The translations under genes were made by a program, and so were the position numbers. This document shows positions 1-8,034 of a stretch of DNA of 26,803 nucleotides, piece by piece (the first letter of the stretch is position 1; every line of letters begins with the position of its first letter). The stretch spans positions 1 to 26,803 of the forward strand of contig PWPR01000104.1 of the NCBI GenBank assembly GCA_003557085.1, in the 5' to 3' direction. This stretch comes from Clostridia bacterium. Lineage in GTDB: Bacteria > Bacillota > UBA994 > PWPR01. The notes beneath the pieces are model-generated. The model saw only the letters and a program-made list of their open reading frames with translations, was not told the DNA's origin and did not search any database.

Positions 1-27
1 GCTTCACTATTCAATTCTCAATGTTCT
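1..27 (-). promoter_or_regulatory. boxA-like rRNA leader antitermination sequence
   Basis: Read on the minus strand this stretch runs AGAACATTGAGAATTGAATA and then GTGAAGC. It resembles the boxA region of rRNA leaders and spacers (for example the TTTGAGAACTCAATAGTG form in actinobacteria and TTTGAAAACTGAA in bacilli), where NusB/NusE load to prevent early termination. It lies downstream of two strong minus-strand promoters and at the window edge, so the rRNA genes themselves would be outside the window. Seen: the sequence and promoter context. Inferred: the rRNA operon. Confidence 0.55.
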
Positions 28-36
28 TGCTTCCTT

Positions 37-53
37 GTCGCCCTCTTTGCGAC
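37..53 (-). other. Small leader hairpin
   Basis: GTCGC and GCGAC form a 5-bp stem around a 7-base loop, just upstream of the boxA-like sequence in transcription order. No U-run follows on the minus strand, so it is not an intrinsic terminator. It may be a leader structure of the putative rRNA transcript. Confidence 0.35.
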
Positions 54-62
54 GACTTTTCA

Positions 63-91
63 ATAATACCATCCGTCTATCTCTAAGTCAA
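63..91 (-). promoter_or_regulatory. Sigma-A promoter P2 of putative rRNA operon
   Basis: On the minus strand TTGACT (86-91) and TATTAT (63-68) are separated by exactly 17 bases. Transcription would start near position 56 and run off the left edge. Together with P1 upstream it forms a tandem pair, the usual arrangement for rRNA operons in low-GC Gram-positives. Confidence 0.7.
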
Positions 92-150
92 GGCTTATTT
101 TCTTAATTCTTGAATTTCTTATCTTGACTCTTTTTTTGCCACAGATTAGT

Positions 151-171
151 ATACCCCTTTGAGAGGGGTAT
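151..171 (-). other. Perfect 8-bp hairpin at the predicted P1 transcript start
   Basis: ATACCCCT and AGGGGTAT form an 8-bp perfect stem with a 5-base loop. It lies between the two promoters, about where the P1 transcript would begin. No T-run follows on either strand, so it would be a weak terminator for the gene ending at 257. It could instead structure the 5' end of the P1 transcript. Confidence 0.5.
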
Positions 172-175
172 TACT

Positions 176-204
176 ATTATGGTCCATATTTAATTATATG
201 TCAA
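176..204 (-). promoter_or_regulatory. Sigma-A promoter P1 of putative rRNA operon
   Basis: On the minus strand TTGACA (199-204, consensus) and CATAAT (176-181, one mismatch) are separated by 17 bases. The bases upstream of the -35 (205-256) are rich in A/T runs, as expected for an UP element. No coding sequence follows before the window edge, so the transcript is taken to be the rRNA operon suggested by the boxA-like element at 1-27. Confidence 0.7.
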
Positions 205-256
205 GAGTGAATCCTTGGTTGTTTGAAATTTAATATATTAATCAATTAAAGAGTTG

Positions 257-1183
257 TTAAATTACTTCTTTTGACCTTAGTTGCTCATAGATTAGATATG
301 ACCAAACATAATAACCTGCTTGTAACATATCTTCGTCATCAACTAAGAACATGTCTTTAAATGCAGTATCTCTCGCTTCTATAATTCTCTCAATAACTTT
401 AGGGAAACATTCCATAGCTACTGAACAAAGGCTAGTTAACTCTTCTTCAATTGCTTTTACATCCTCAAGTTTAATCTCAGGTATAACACTTTTATAGCTT
501 GTAACATTGCTCCCTTTATGGCTGGATCGCTTTACTAGCCTCATTTTTGACAATGTTTCCTCAGAGTTGCCAAATGGGAGCATAATTCCATTCTCATCCA
601 TACTTCTAATAGTTTTTATCATATTAGGGCGATTAAATATGTCATTATATACATAATCATTATATGATAATTTTCTCTGCCAGTAGATAAATATCTTATC
701 TGTATCAAGAGAGAATGTTCTAGGAAATAATACATAACTAGAGTGTGGAGAGTCTACGAAAGTAACAGTTCCGCCACCTTCTTTTACAGTCAGTTTGGTC
801 CAGATATATTGCCACTGATAACCAAGTATTACATGGCTGAGCAAGTTTGCGCCATATAGAGTCCAATTTTTATCAATTTTTTCTCTAATCTTACTTATGA
901 TTGGTGTTATTTTATGGGTTACCTCTTCAGAATAAGCTATAAGCCTTGCTGCTAACTTTAAAGTGTTCTCAGCATCTAAAATTGGGAGCTGAGGACATGT
1001 TTTGCCTTCATGATCTTGCACGAAAGTCTCAAATTTATCACTTACTTGTAAGGTTAAATCATTATATCGCAACCTAGCGTAATCTGCTAGTTCATCTTGG
1101 TTCATTGATGAGGTGAAAATGCAACTATATTTTTCCAGAAACTTATCTCTATTAACTACGTTCATCACGACACTAATTGACAT
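257..1183 (-). CDS. Unknown protein, third gene of the GlmL-like cassette
   Basis: The 308-residue product was not recognised. No signal peptide, membrane segment, nucleotide-binding loop or metal-binding cluster is visible. The protein looks soluble and mixed alpha/beta, with a charged, probably helical C-terminal third. The ATG at 1183 is chosen because GAGG lies 6 bases upstream; a GTG at 1195 has no usable spacing to a ribosome site. The ATG falls immediately after the TAA stop of the upstream gene (1185-1187), so translation is probably coupled and the protein likely works with the two upstream products. It is the last gene before the putative rRNA promoters, and no clear terminator follows it. 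Confidence 0.75.
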   Translation of the reverse strand: MSISVVMNVVNRDKFLEKYSCIFTSSMNQDELADYARLRYNDLTLQVSDKFETFVQDHEGKTCPQLPILDAENTLKLAARLIAYSEEVTHKITPIISKIREKIDKNWTLYGANLLSHVILGYQWQYIWTKLTVKEGGGTVTFVDSPHSSYVLFPRTFSLDTDKIFIYWQRKLSYNDYVYNDIFNRPNMIKTIRSMDENGIMLPFGNSEETLSKMRLVKRSSHKGSNVTSYKSVIPEIKLEDVKAIEEELTSLCSVAMECFPKVIERIIEARDTAFKDMFLVDDEDMLQAGYYVWSYLIYEQLRSKEVI

Positions 1184-1184
1184 T

Positions 1185-2279
1185 TTAATCCTCACCTTCT
1201 TCTGGGAAAATTAGTATTTCTGGTCTGATTGCTCCTGCTCTTATATGGGTAGTACCATTTACGGAGATAAACTTACCTTCATTTTCTCTTAAGAAGTCAA
1301 ACTCTTCCCCCATTAAATCATCACTGCAAAAAGTATTAGTTAGGACTACACTAGTTTTTACTTCTTCATTCCCTGTTATACCAGGGATGAATCCTTCACC
1401 AGCATATTCTCTTAAAACACTCAAGTCGCATGATGCAGCTATTATTGCAGGTATGCCAATTTTTGCTGCTTTTAATAGAGCATCGTGTGAAATCTTCCCT
1501 TTAACTGCTAAAATATTATCTTTATAACGAGCTCCTATATCATCGTCTTTTAGATACTCCGTATCAATTGCTACTAGTCTACCAAAGCGCTCTCCACCTA
1601 TACCATAGCTACCACTTAATTTATAAGCTTTAGACTTAATAGTAACAGACCAATAAGGTTTAGTATCTACTATCTCTCCTGCTAAAAAAGCATACAGCTT
1701 CCTACTAATTTCTCTACTTTTTATCCAAATTTTATGACTATCTATCTTGTATATTGACCCAAACATCTCACTAGCAACATATTTAAGCTCAAAGTCTTTT
1801 TCTTGCCACTGTTGTTGCGCTAATATTTGTCCGGGAACTACCTTTTGATTTCTGCGCACTATTATCGTCTTTGCGGCTTCTTCTTCACTTATCCCAAACT
1901 CTTTGGCTATATCATGCACCTCAAAAGGCTCTGGATTAAACTCTGTTAACCTTCTTAAGTACACTATACCTAAGGTCTTTGATACCATTCCAATTATGCC
2001 TGCTTCTGGGGCAACCATAATTTGTGGTTGATGCCACTTACTGTCAAATGCAAGTATTTGCCCTTTATCTACCAACTGTCCTACTTCAACCTGAACTACT
2101 TCACTCAATAATCTAGGAGAAATAGCTAGATGTTCGGAGACTCTTAGTCTTAATACTAAGCCAGGATAAAAATTCATTTCAGCGACTACATCGTCTGGCT
2201 TTACTCTCTGCCCCACCTCTGCCACTACATTACCAGCATAAGGTAACGTCCTAGTTTTTATTATTTCTTGAACGTTCAC
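1185..2279 (-). CDS. GlmL-associated protein with biotinyl/lipoyl-like N-terminus
   Basis: A 364-residue protein whose first 110 or so residues contain repeated short beta segments of biotinyl/lipoyl-carrier or hammerhead type, such as LPYAGNVVAEVGQRVKPDDV and, further on, VAPEAGIIGMVSKTLGIVYL. No biotin- or lipoyl-attachment lysine in an MKM-type motif is seen, so it is probably a structural barrel and not a carrier. The C-terminal part contains a glycine-rich segment (GIPAIIAASCD) and ends with a VNGTTHIRAGAIRPEILIF stretch. The GTG at 2279 is the start because AGGAGG (2287-2292) lies 7 bases upstream; the ATG at 2297 would place that ribosome site inside the gene. It overlaps the GlmL-like gene by 29 bases, implying coupled expression. 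Its function is unknown to me. Confidence 0.75.
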   Translation of the reverse strand: MNVQEIIKTRTLPYAGNVVAEVGQRVKPDDVVAEMNFYPGLVLRLRVSEHLAISPRLLSEVVQVEVGQLVDKGQILAFDSKWHQPQIMVAPEAGIIGMVSKTLGIVYLRRLTEFNPEPFEVHDIAKEFGISEEEAAKTIIVRRNQKVVPGQILAQQQWQEKDFELKYVASEMFGSIYKIDSHKIWIKSREISRKLYAFLAGEIVDTKPYWSVTIKSKAYKLSGSYGIGGERFGRLVAIDTEYLKDDDIGARYKDNILAVKGKISHDALLKAAKIGIPAIIAASCDLSVLREYAGEGFIPGITGNEEVKTSVVLTNTFCSDDLMGEEFDFLRENEGKFISVNGTTHIRAGAIRPEILIFPEEGED

Positions 2280-4074
2280 GAGCTTGCCTCCTTGCATTAT
2301 CTATTTCTTCGCTACTAAAACAACCTGTAGATATCATCCACTCTTTAACTATATCTGGTGATATTCTTTGATCACATCCGAATCTCAGATCAAAAATCAA
2401 TCCGGTTTCTCCTCCAGTAATTGGAGTTTCTACTGCCCGTCCATTACCATTTCCAAAGTCCATTCCTTCTTCTGGAATTATCTTTACATGACCTATTTGA
2501 TTTCTAGAAATCGGCAATACTCTAATATTACCTCTAAATATATCAAATTGAATTTTCCTATTATTAATATGCCCTTCTATTCTTGCTGCTTTTTGACCAA
2601 TCTTAACTGAACCTGTGCCACTGATTATTGTTCCTAATGGAACAAAACAGTCATCCACCAAGACTTGAAGAGCAACTTTTGGGTATCTCTGTGCTAAAAC
2701 TCCCAAATGAGGCATCATAAAGACACTATCAACTGCCAGTCGAGTAACTCCTACTGGTCTAAAAGCATCAATCATCATCATAGCTGTTTGATTTCTCTTA
2801 GGCGCATGAGATAACACGCCACCTGAACCAATTAATAAACCCATTCGCATCATATCTACTAAAGTATCTGTATGATCCCAATCACTAATTGCCTCAGGTT
2901 CTTTAATCAAGCCAATAGACCCAGCTTTAGTATCCTTTGGCAACTCTCTTATTAGGCTTTTGTGATGATCTAATGATAGCCGTAAGGCTTCTCTGGCTAT
3001 GGCTTGTTCTATCATTAAACCCATTTCATTAGCTGGTAGCTCAGTTGGATTAAGCATTTTGTCACCAATTATATTCTCAAGCACTATATCATCAATCTCA
3101 AAAGGTAGCCATTTCTTGATGTTTTCTAGACCAGAACTTTGCATAACATTTGCTATACTATAGCTCATCCCTAAATTTGCACTAACAGTTCTATTAAACT
3201 CATCATTAATTGATGAAAATATATCTGTTGTTGCTCCACCAATATCTACAGCTAAAATATCTACTTGCTCTTCTTTACTAAGCTCTGATATTATATGCCC
3301 AAAAGCTAGTGGCGTTGGCATAATAGGTGCACTTACTGCATTAGAAATTGTCGAATATCCAGGAGCTTGTTGCATAACATGACTTAAGAATAAGTCGTGA
3401 ATTGCTTTTCTAGCGGGACCTAATTCTTCTTTATCTATTGTAGGCCTTAGGTTTTCAACTATATGCAAATTAAATTCATCTCTTAAGGTATCTTCAATGA
3501 GTTCTCTTGCTCTAATATTTCCTGCATATATAACGGGCAACTTTAGTTTATCCCCAAATCTTGGCAAAGGGTTAGCAGAATTTATAATGTCTGCAAACTC
3601 AGTAACAAAGTTTATGTCACCTTCATCAAAGCCACCAGTTAATAAAATCATATCTGGCCTTGCTCTTCTGACTATGTCAACTCTTTCATACAAAGATCTA
3701 TTATCATCATTTGATATTACATCTATTAAAATAGCTCCTGCTCCTAGTGCTGCTTTTTGAGCACTTACCGCAGTTATCTTGCTAAACAAACCTATAACTA
3801 ATACCTGCAGACCTCCCCCTGCAGAACTAGAAGAATAATATTCATGCTCAGAAGATATTAATTCTCCTTCATTTTCGCTTAAAAACTGTTTCTGAGCTTC
3901 TTTTCCTAACTTTTCTAAGGCATTTCTTACCCCAATTGCAACATCTTCATAAGGTGCTTCAACAGTTGTAGGAGCTTCTGCTCTTGCAGCTAAGCGGTAA
4001 AATCCACTCCTTTTTGTTAAATATAAAGCTTTTGTGGTTGTACTACCTATATCCGTAATTATAAATGAAGGCAT
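2251..4074 (-). CDS. GlmL/MutL-like ASKHA-fold ATPase
   Basis: The 607-residue protein belongs to the GlmL/MutL family, the ASKHA-fold proteins usually encoded beside adenosylcobalamin-dependent glutamate mutase and thought to reactivate it. A phosphate-1 loop DIGSTTTK lies at residues 8-15, a phosphate-2 loop DIGGATTD at about 277-284, and a glycine-rich adenosine segment GSGGVLSHAP near 416-425. It is longer than classical GlmL (about 460 residues); the extra length includes a C-terminal domain after about residue 470. The ATG at 4074 has AGGTGA 5 bases upstream; a GTG at 4083 is the alternative. No mutase subunit lies in the window, so its client is unknown. It heads the overlapping three-gene cassette. 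Confidence 0.85.
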   Translation of the reverse strand: MPSFIITDIGSTTTKALYLTKRSGFYRLAARAEAPTTVEAPYEDVAIGVRNALEKLGKEAQKQFLSENEGELISSEHEYYSSSSAGGGLQVLVIGLFSKITAVSAQKAALGAGAILIDVISNDDNRSLYERVDIVRRARPDMILLTGGFDEGDINFVTEFADIINSANPLPRFGDKLKLPVIYAGNIRARELIEDTLRDEFNLHIVENLRPTIDKEELGPARKAIHDLFLSHVMQQAPGYSTISNAVSAPIMPTPLAFGHIISELSKEEQVDILAVDIGGATTDIFSSINDEFNRTVSANLGMSYSIANVMQSSGLENIKKWLPFEIDDIVLENIIGDKMLNPTELPANEMGLMIEQAIAREALRLSLDHHKSLIRELPKDTKAGSIGLIKEPEAISDWDHTDTLVDMMRMGLLIGSGGVLSHAPKRNQTAMMMIDAFRPVGVTRLAVDSVFMMPHLGVLAQRYPKVALQVLVDDCFVPLGTIISGTGSVKIGQKAARIEGHINNRKIQFDIFRGNIRVLPISRNQIGHVKIIPEEGMDFGNGNGRAVETPITGGETGLIFDLRFGCDQRISPDIVKEWMISTGCFSSEEIDNARRQARERSRNNKN

Positions 4075-4173
4075 CTTTATCACCTGTTTCTTTTCTAATT
4101 GTCTTTTAATTCTAACATATAATATGTAAGTATTAAATTTTTTACTCTTTAAGACTCTTCATGCCTCTTGTTA

Positions 4174-4623
4174 TTATAAGGTTTTTTTTACTATTATGGA
4201 ATAAGGATTTTTAATATATGCACAATATTTTATATCATTTTGAAGCATATCATCAATTCTAGTAGCTAACAGTTCATCTTTGACTAGTTCCTTAATGTTC
4301 TCAGGATTAATAAACATTATGTCTAAGACTTCTCTTGTTGTAGAAAATTCACCACTATGATATTCACAATTAAATCCTACAATAAGCTTCGTAGCATTTT
4401 GACCATCTATATCTTCAGCTTGAAGGTTAGAGTAAATTGCTCCTATGGAAATGTTTTTTATAATTGCACCAGTCTCTTCAAGAACTTCTCTCTTCAAAGC
4501 AGAAATAAGATCCTCATTGTCCTTTACATAGCCTCCAGGCATATCCCAGCCTCTTTTATAGTGATTTATCAGCAAAATCTTTTTTCCTTTTCTTATTAGT
4601 GCAATAACTGCTATTTTATGCAT
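4174..4623 (-). CDS. Nudix hydrolase
   Basis: This 149-residue protein would hydrolyse a nucleoside diphosphate linked to another moiety. The Nudix box GX5EX7REUXEEXGU is complete at residues 31-53 (Gly31, Glu37, then REVLEETGA at 45-53), including the metal-binding glutamates. The segment before it, GWDMPGGYV, is typical of MutT-like members. Substrate cannot be told from sequence. The ATG at 4623 has AAAGGA 7 bases upstream. It follows glnS, but a terminator lies between them, so it is probably expressed by partial read-through or a promoter I could not identify. About 90 bases separate it from the GlmL-like gene, with no clear promoter or terminator there. Confidence 0.9.
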   Translation of the reverse strand: MHKIAVIALIRKGKKILLINHYKRGWDMPGGYVKDNEDLISALKREVLEETGAIIKNISIGAIYSNLQAEDIDGQNATKLIVGFNCEYHSGEFSTTREVLDIMFINPENIKELVKDELLATRIDDMLQNDIKYCAYIKNPYSIIVKKTL

Positions 4624-4637
4624 ACTATATTCCTTTC

Positions 4638-4663
4638 AAAAAAACCCCTTTGAAGGGGGTTTT
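4638..4663 (-). terminator. Rho-independent terminator of glnS
   Basis: On the minus strand CCCC and GGGG arms around a short loop are flanked by an A-run before and a seven-base T-run after. It begins directly at the glnS stop codon (4664-4666) and ends just ahead of the Nudix ribosome site. Confidence 0.85.
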
Positions 4664-6328
4664 TTATTTTTTCCATGAACTTTTGAGTGGAACAATCTGA
4701 TTAAACACTACTTTGTCATTTTTTTTGCTCTTTGGATCTATATAGTAATATGAGTCTCGGATAAACTGGAATCTATTATTGATATTAATATCTTTGTATG
4801 AAGCTTCAATCATAGCGCTTTCATAAATCTTAATAGAATCTTTATTTATTGCTTCTTCAAGATTATCACTATCTTCATAGCCTTCATTAAATAGATTGTC
4901 AAATGCATGCATTTCGATATTCTCTGCTGTATTTGCATCAACCCATTGAATAGTCCCTTTTGGTTTTCTACCTTTAAATCCAGAACCACTCTTTGTTTCT
5001 ATATCATATGTGCAATGCAATTCTATAATCTTTCCATTTTTCTCATCTTTTATTACATCATTGCATTTAATGAAGTAAGCAAAGAAGAGTCTTACTTCCT
5101 CACCTGGGGATAGCCTTTTATACTTAGGAGGAGGATTTTCGCTAAAATCATCTCTATCTATATAAAGCTCTCTGCCAAAGGGCAGCTCTCTATTACCTAG
5201 CTCTGGATTTGTAACATTATTTGAACATTCTAAATACTCAGTTTTATCTTCAGGATAATTGGTTATAATTACTTTTAGAGGATTCTTTACAGCCATGATT
5301 CTGGGCGACTTTAGTTTAAGATCATCTCTAACAAAATGCTCTAGCATTGCAAAATCAACAACGCTATCAGCTTTTGCCACTCCAGCTGCTTCTATGAAAT
5401 TAATTATAGCTTCTGGGGTATACCCTCTACGTCTCATCCCTGCTACAGTTACTAGTCTTGGGTCTGTCCAATCTTCAACTAATCCCATTTCTGTAAGCTT
5501 TTTAATTTTCCTTTTACTAGTAAGTGAATCAGACACAAAAATTCTAGCAAACTCGATTTGTCTTGGCTTATGAGCTAAGCCAGATTTCTCTACAAACCAA
5601 TCATATAAAGGTCTATGATCTTCATACTCCTTAGAACAAAGAGAATGAGAAATTTTTTCTAGAGCATCTGATAATGGGTGCGAGTAATCATACATTGGGT
5701 ATATGCACCATGTCTTACCTGTTCTTATGTGAGGTGTGTAGCTAATTCTATACATAATAGGGTCTCTCATATTAATGTTTGGACTTTGCATATCAATCTT
5801 AGCTCTTAGTACACATTCTCCCTCTTCAAACTCCCCGTTTTTCATTTTTTCAAATAATTCTAAATTTTCTTTTACACGTCTTTCTCTATAGGGACTATTC
5901 TTGCCAGGCTCAGTCAATGTTCCCCTATACTCTCTTACTTCATCTTTTGATAAATGGCATACATAGGCATAGCCATTTTTTACCATTTGCACAGCTATAT
6001 CATATAGCTGTTGAAAATAATCGGAGCAAAAAAACAATCTATCTTCCCAATCATAGCCAAGCCATTTTATGTCCTCTTGAATAGATTGAACAAAGGCATG
6101 GTCTTCTGTCTCAGGATTTGTATCATCAAATCTCAAATTGCATTTGCCACCATATTTCTCTGCAATACCAAAGTCTATATTAATTGCTTTTATATGTCCC
6201 AAATGCAAAAAACCATTAGGTTCTGGTGGAAAACGAGTATGGACTTTGTCATATATTCCATTCTCTAAGTCTTCATTTATGAGTCTCTCTATAAAGTTAG
6301 AGGACTCTATGTTATTAGGCTTAGTCAT
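4664..6328 (-). CDS. glnS: Glutaminyl-tRNA synthetase
   Basis: This class I aminoacyl-tRNA synthetase charges tRNA-Gln with glutamine in the cytoplasm. The HIGH-type motif PEPNGFLHLGHIK lies at about residues 36-47 and the KMSKS counterpart is LTSKR near 269-273, which is the GlnRS pattern. A C-terminal beta-barrel anticodon-binding region follows, and the length of 554 matches E. coli GlnRS (about 553). The ATG at 6328 is preferred; a GTG three codons upstream (6337) is possible, and spacing to GAGGG does not separate them decisively. Many Firmicutes lack GlnRS and use the Glu-tRNA amidotransferase route, so its presence is informative. It is divergent from the pentapeptide-repeat gene across 86 bases. 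Confidence 0.96.
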   Translation of the reverse strand: MTKPNNIESSNFIERLINEDLENGIYDKVHTRFPPEPNGFLHLGHIKAINIDFGIAEKYGGKCNLRFDDTNPETEDHAFVQSIQEDIKWLGYDWEDRLFFCSDYFQQLYDIAVQMVKNGYAYVCHLSKDEVREYRGTLTEPGKNSPYRERRVKENLELFEKMKNGEFEEGECVLRAKIDMQSPNINMRDPIMYRISYTPHIRTGKTWCIYPMYDYSHPLSDALEKISHSLCSKEYEDHRPLYDWFVEKSGLAHKPRQIEFARIFVSDSLTSKRKIKKLTEMGLVEDWTDPRLVTVAGMRRRGYTPEAIINFIEAAGVAKADSVVDFAMLEHFVRDDLKLKSPRIMAVKNPLKVIITNYPEDKTEYLECSNNVTNPELGNRELPFGRELYIDRDDFSENPPPKYKRLSPGEEVRLFFAYFIKCNDVIKDEKNGKIIELHCTYDIETKSGSGFKGRKPKGTIQWVDANTAENIEMHAFDNLFNEGYEDSDNLEEAINKDSIKIYESAMIEASYKDININNRFQFIRDSYYYIDPKSKKNDKVVFNQIVPLKSSWKK

Positions 6329-6346
6329 ATTATTCACTACCCTCTC

Positions 6347-6375
6347 TTGATTTGTCCTTCATTTTATCATATAAA
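6347..6375 (+). promoter_or_regulatory. Promoter of the pentapeptide-repeat gene
   Basis: TTGATT (6347-6352) and TATAAA (6370-6375) are separated by 17 bases, and the TTG start codon lies 40 bases downstream of the -10. It sits in the divergent gap with glnS, whose own promoter must overlap this AT-rich stretch but was not clear. Confidence 0.6.
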
Positions 6376-6414
6376 TTATATATAAAAAAGATGTTTTAGA
6401 TAGGAGACATGTAA

Positions 6415-7053
6415 TTGAAAGAAATTAAAATTACTAAACCCACAATAGACAACCACTCCCTAATTGTATTAGATTTGCTGCCTATAATTGATGAAGAAAA
6501 CTACAGCCTAGTAAAATTTGAATCCTTTGAACATAATGACTTGTCTTTGAAACACCTAAAAATCAATATCTCAAAATTTGAAAATGTCTCCTTAGATAGT
6601 TGCAATTTTTATCGAAGCGAGTTTGTTAATACAAAATTTATCAATTGTGAGTTTATTAATTGTATTTTTGATACAGCAATATTTGATAAAACTGAATTTG
6701 TCAATTGCAAGTTGATAGGTTGCCAATTCCCTGACTCATCATTTATGGATGTGCTATTTAAAAATAGCAATGCTTCCTATTTAACTGCTAGGTTCTCTAA
6801 GCTAAAAAATACAATCTTTGAAGATGTTAATCTTAATTCTGCAGATTTTACTAATTCAAGTTTTAACTCAGTTTTATTTGACCAGTGCACTTTATTGGCT
6901 GCTACTTTTTTGAACAGTAAGTATGATAATACAGATATTCAAACATCAACAATAGACAACTGCGTGTTCTCTCCTGAGCACCTAAATGGACTTATTATTT
7001 CCATTAATCAAACTTACTACTTTGCTAGGCTCTTAAACCTAACTATTATCTAA
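6415..7053 (+). CDS. Pentapeptide-repeat protein (right-handed beta-helix)
   Basis: From about residue 51 the 212-residue product keeps an unbroken five-residue register with Phe, Leu or Ile at every fifth position, for about 27 repeats (for example SEFVNTKFINCEFINCIF). This predicts a right-handed quadrilateral beta-helix of nearly seven coils. Size and repeat style recall Qnr/MfpA DNA-mimic proteins that bind DNA gyrase, but many pentapeptide proteins have no known role and gyrase protection is only a possibility. The start is TTG at 6415 with AGGAG 8 bases upstream; an ATG at 6409 is followed at once by a stop codon. It is the only plus-strand gene here and overlaps the convergent PLP-enzyme gene by 15 bases. 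Confidence 0.88.
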   Translation: MKEIKITKPTIDNHSLIVLDLLPIIDEENYSLVKFESFEHNDLSLKHLKINISKFENVSLDSCNFYRSEFVNTKFINCEFINCIFDTAIFDKTEFVNCKLIGCQFPDSSFMDVLFKNSNASYLTARFSKLKNTIFEDVNLNSADFTNSSFNSVLFDQCTLLAATFLNSKYDNTDIQTSTIDNCVFSPEHLNGLIISINQTYYFARLLNLTII

Positions 7054-8034
7054 ATCCTGATATACCTGAGCATGCCCAAAAACAGCTGGTGCTCCTCCTG
7101 TATGGACAATGCATGTTCTCTCATCTTTTTTTATAATACCTTGAGCCACTAAACCTTTGAGGCCAGTAAAAGTTTTAGCATTATAGACATGATCTAAAAC
7201 AATGCCCTCATACTGAGCCATCTCTTTAATAGTTTCTAGCGATTCCTTAGTAGTGATACCCCACCCTTGTCCCATATATTCATCATATACAAACGTGTTA
7301 TAGATGTTTACTAAGTCACTCTCACTAAAAACTCTTTGCTTAGTGCCCTCTCTAGCTTCTAAAAGGGCTATTTTCTCGCTAAGTATCTCAATTAATTCTT
7401 CTTTTTCATACTCAGCACTGATAACATGAATCTTAAATTTTTTTGCTAAAGAGTCATTTGCGTAAATAAACCCACTTGCGGTAATACCCATAGCTCCAAC
7501 TATAATAAGGTGCTCAGCGTCTGGTAATTGCTCATTTATTTCTATTAGGCAGTTTGTATAACCAAGCAACCCAATTGGCTCATTATTTATACAGTAAGGA
7601 GTTTCTCCACTAGCTTGCAACTCTGCCATTATCTTAAGCACATAAGCATCTCGCTCTATTTCTTTAACATTCCCTATAAATATCTGCTCAGCTCCAAACA
7701 TTTTGTTTAAAAGCATATTGCCAATATAGCTCTCAGGTTTTTCACAATTGTGCACAGCAATACAATCAAGACCCAATTTAGCACAAGCCGCTGCAGTTAA
7801 TCTAACTAAGTTAGATTGCTCACCACCTGCAACTATCACCTTAGTGACTTTCCTCTCAATAGCTTCTCCCAGCCAATACTCTAGCTTTCTAAGCTTATTG
7901 CCACCTAAACCTGTTAGTGAAATATCATCTCTCTTAACATATAAGTTTTCATGGTTTATTAATTTTCCAAACCTAGTAAGCTTATGAACTGGTGTAGGCC
8001 AAGCTTCCAAACTTACCCTTGTATCATTATTCAT
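7039..8034 (-). CDS. PLP-dependent enzyme, D-cysteine desulfhydrase/ACC deaminase family
   Basis: This fold-type II pyridoxal-phosphate enzyme has 331 residues. The cofactor lysine is Lys47 in GLGGNKLRKLE, and the following GGEQSNLVRLTAAACAKLGL matches the family segment that holds the substrate carboxylate with Ser-Asn. Characterised members release sulfide and pyruvate from D-cysteine or open the ring of 1-aminocyclopropane-1-carboxylate; the substrate here is not decided by sequence. The ATG at 8034 has GGAG 7 bases upstream and overlaps the methyltransferase stop codon by 8 bases, so the two are translationally coupled. A GTG at 8040 is less well placed. The 3' end overlaps the convergent pentapeptide-repeat gene. 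Confidence 0.85.
   Translation of the reverse strand: MNNDTRVSLEAWPTPVHKLTRFGKLINHENLYVKRDDISLTGLGGNKLRKLEYWLGEAIERKVTKVIVAGGEQSNLVRLTAAACAKLGLDCIAVHNCEKPESYIGNMLLNKMFGAEQIFIGNVKEIERDAYVLKIMAELQASGETPYCINNEPIGLLGYTNCLIEINEQLPDAEHLIIVGAMGITASGFIYANDSLAKKFKIHVISAEYEKEELIEILSEKIALLEAREGTKQRVFSESDLVNIYNTFVYDEYMGQGWGITTKESLETIKEMAQYEGIVLDHVYNAKTFTGLKGLVAQGIIKKDERTCIVHTGGAPAVFGHAQVYQDLDNS

Noticed and set aside
3497..3760. 87-codon plus-strand frame opposite the GlmL-like gene, and similar antisense frames elsewhere
   Set aside because: These follow from AT-rich codon usage on the opposite strand and show no conserved domain, ribosome site or promoter.
6415..7053. Repeats in the pentapeptide gene as a CRISPR or DNA tandem array
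   Set aside because: The periodicity is at the amino-acid level with varying codons; there are no identical DNA repeats or spacers.
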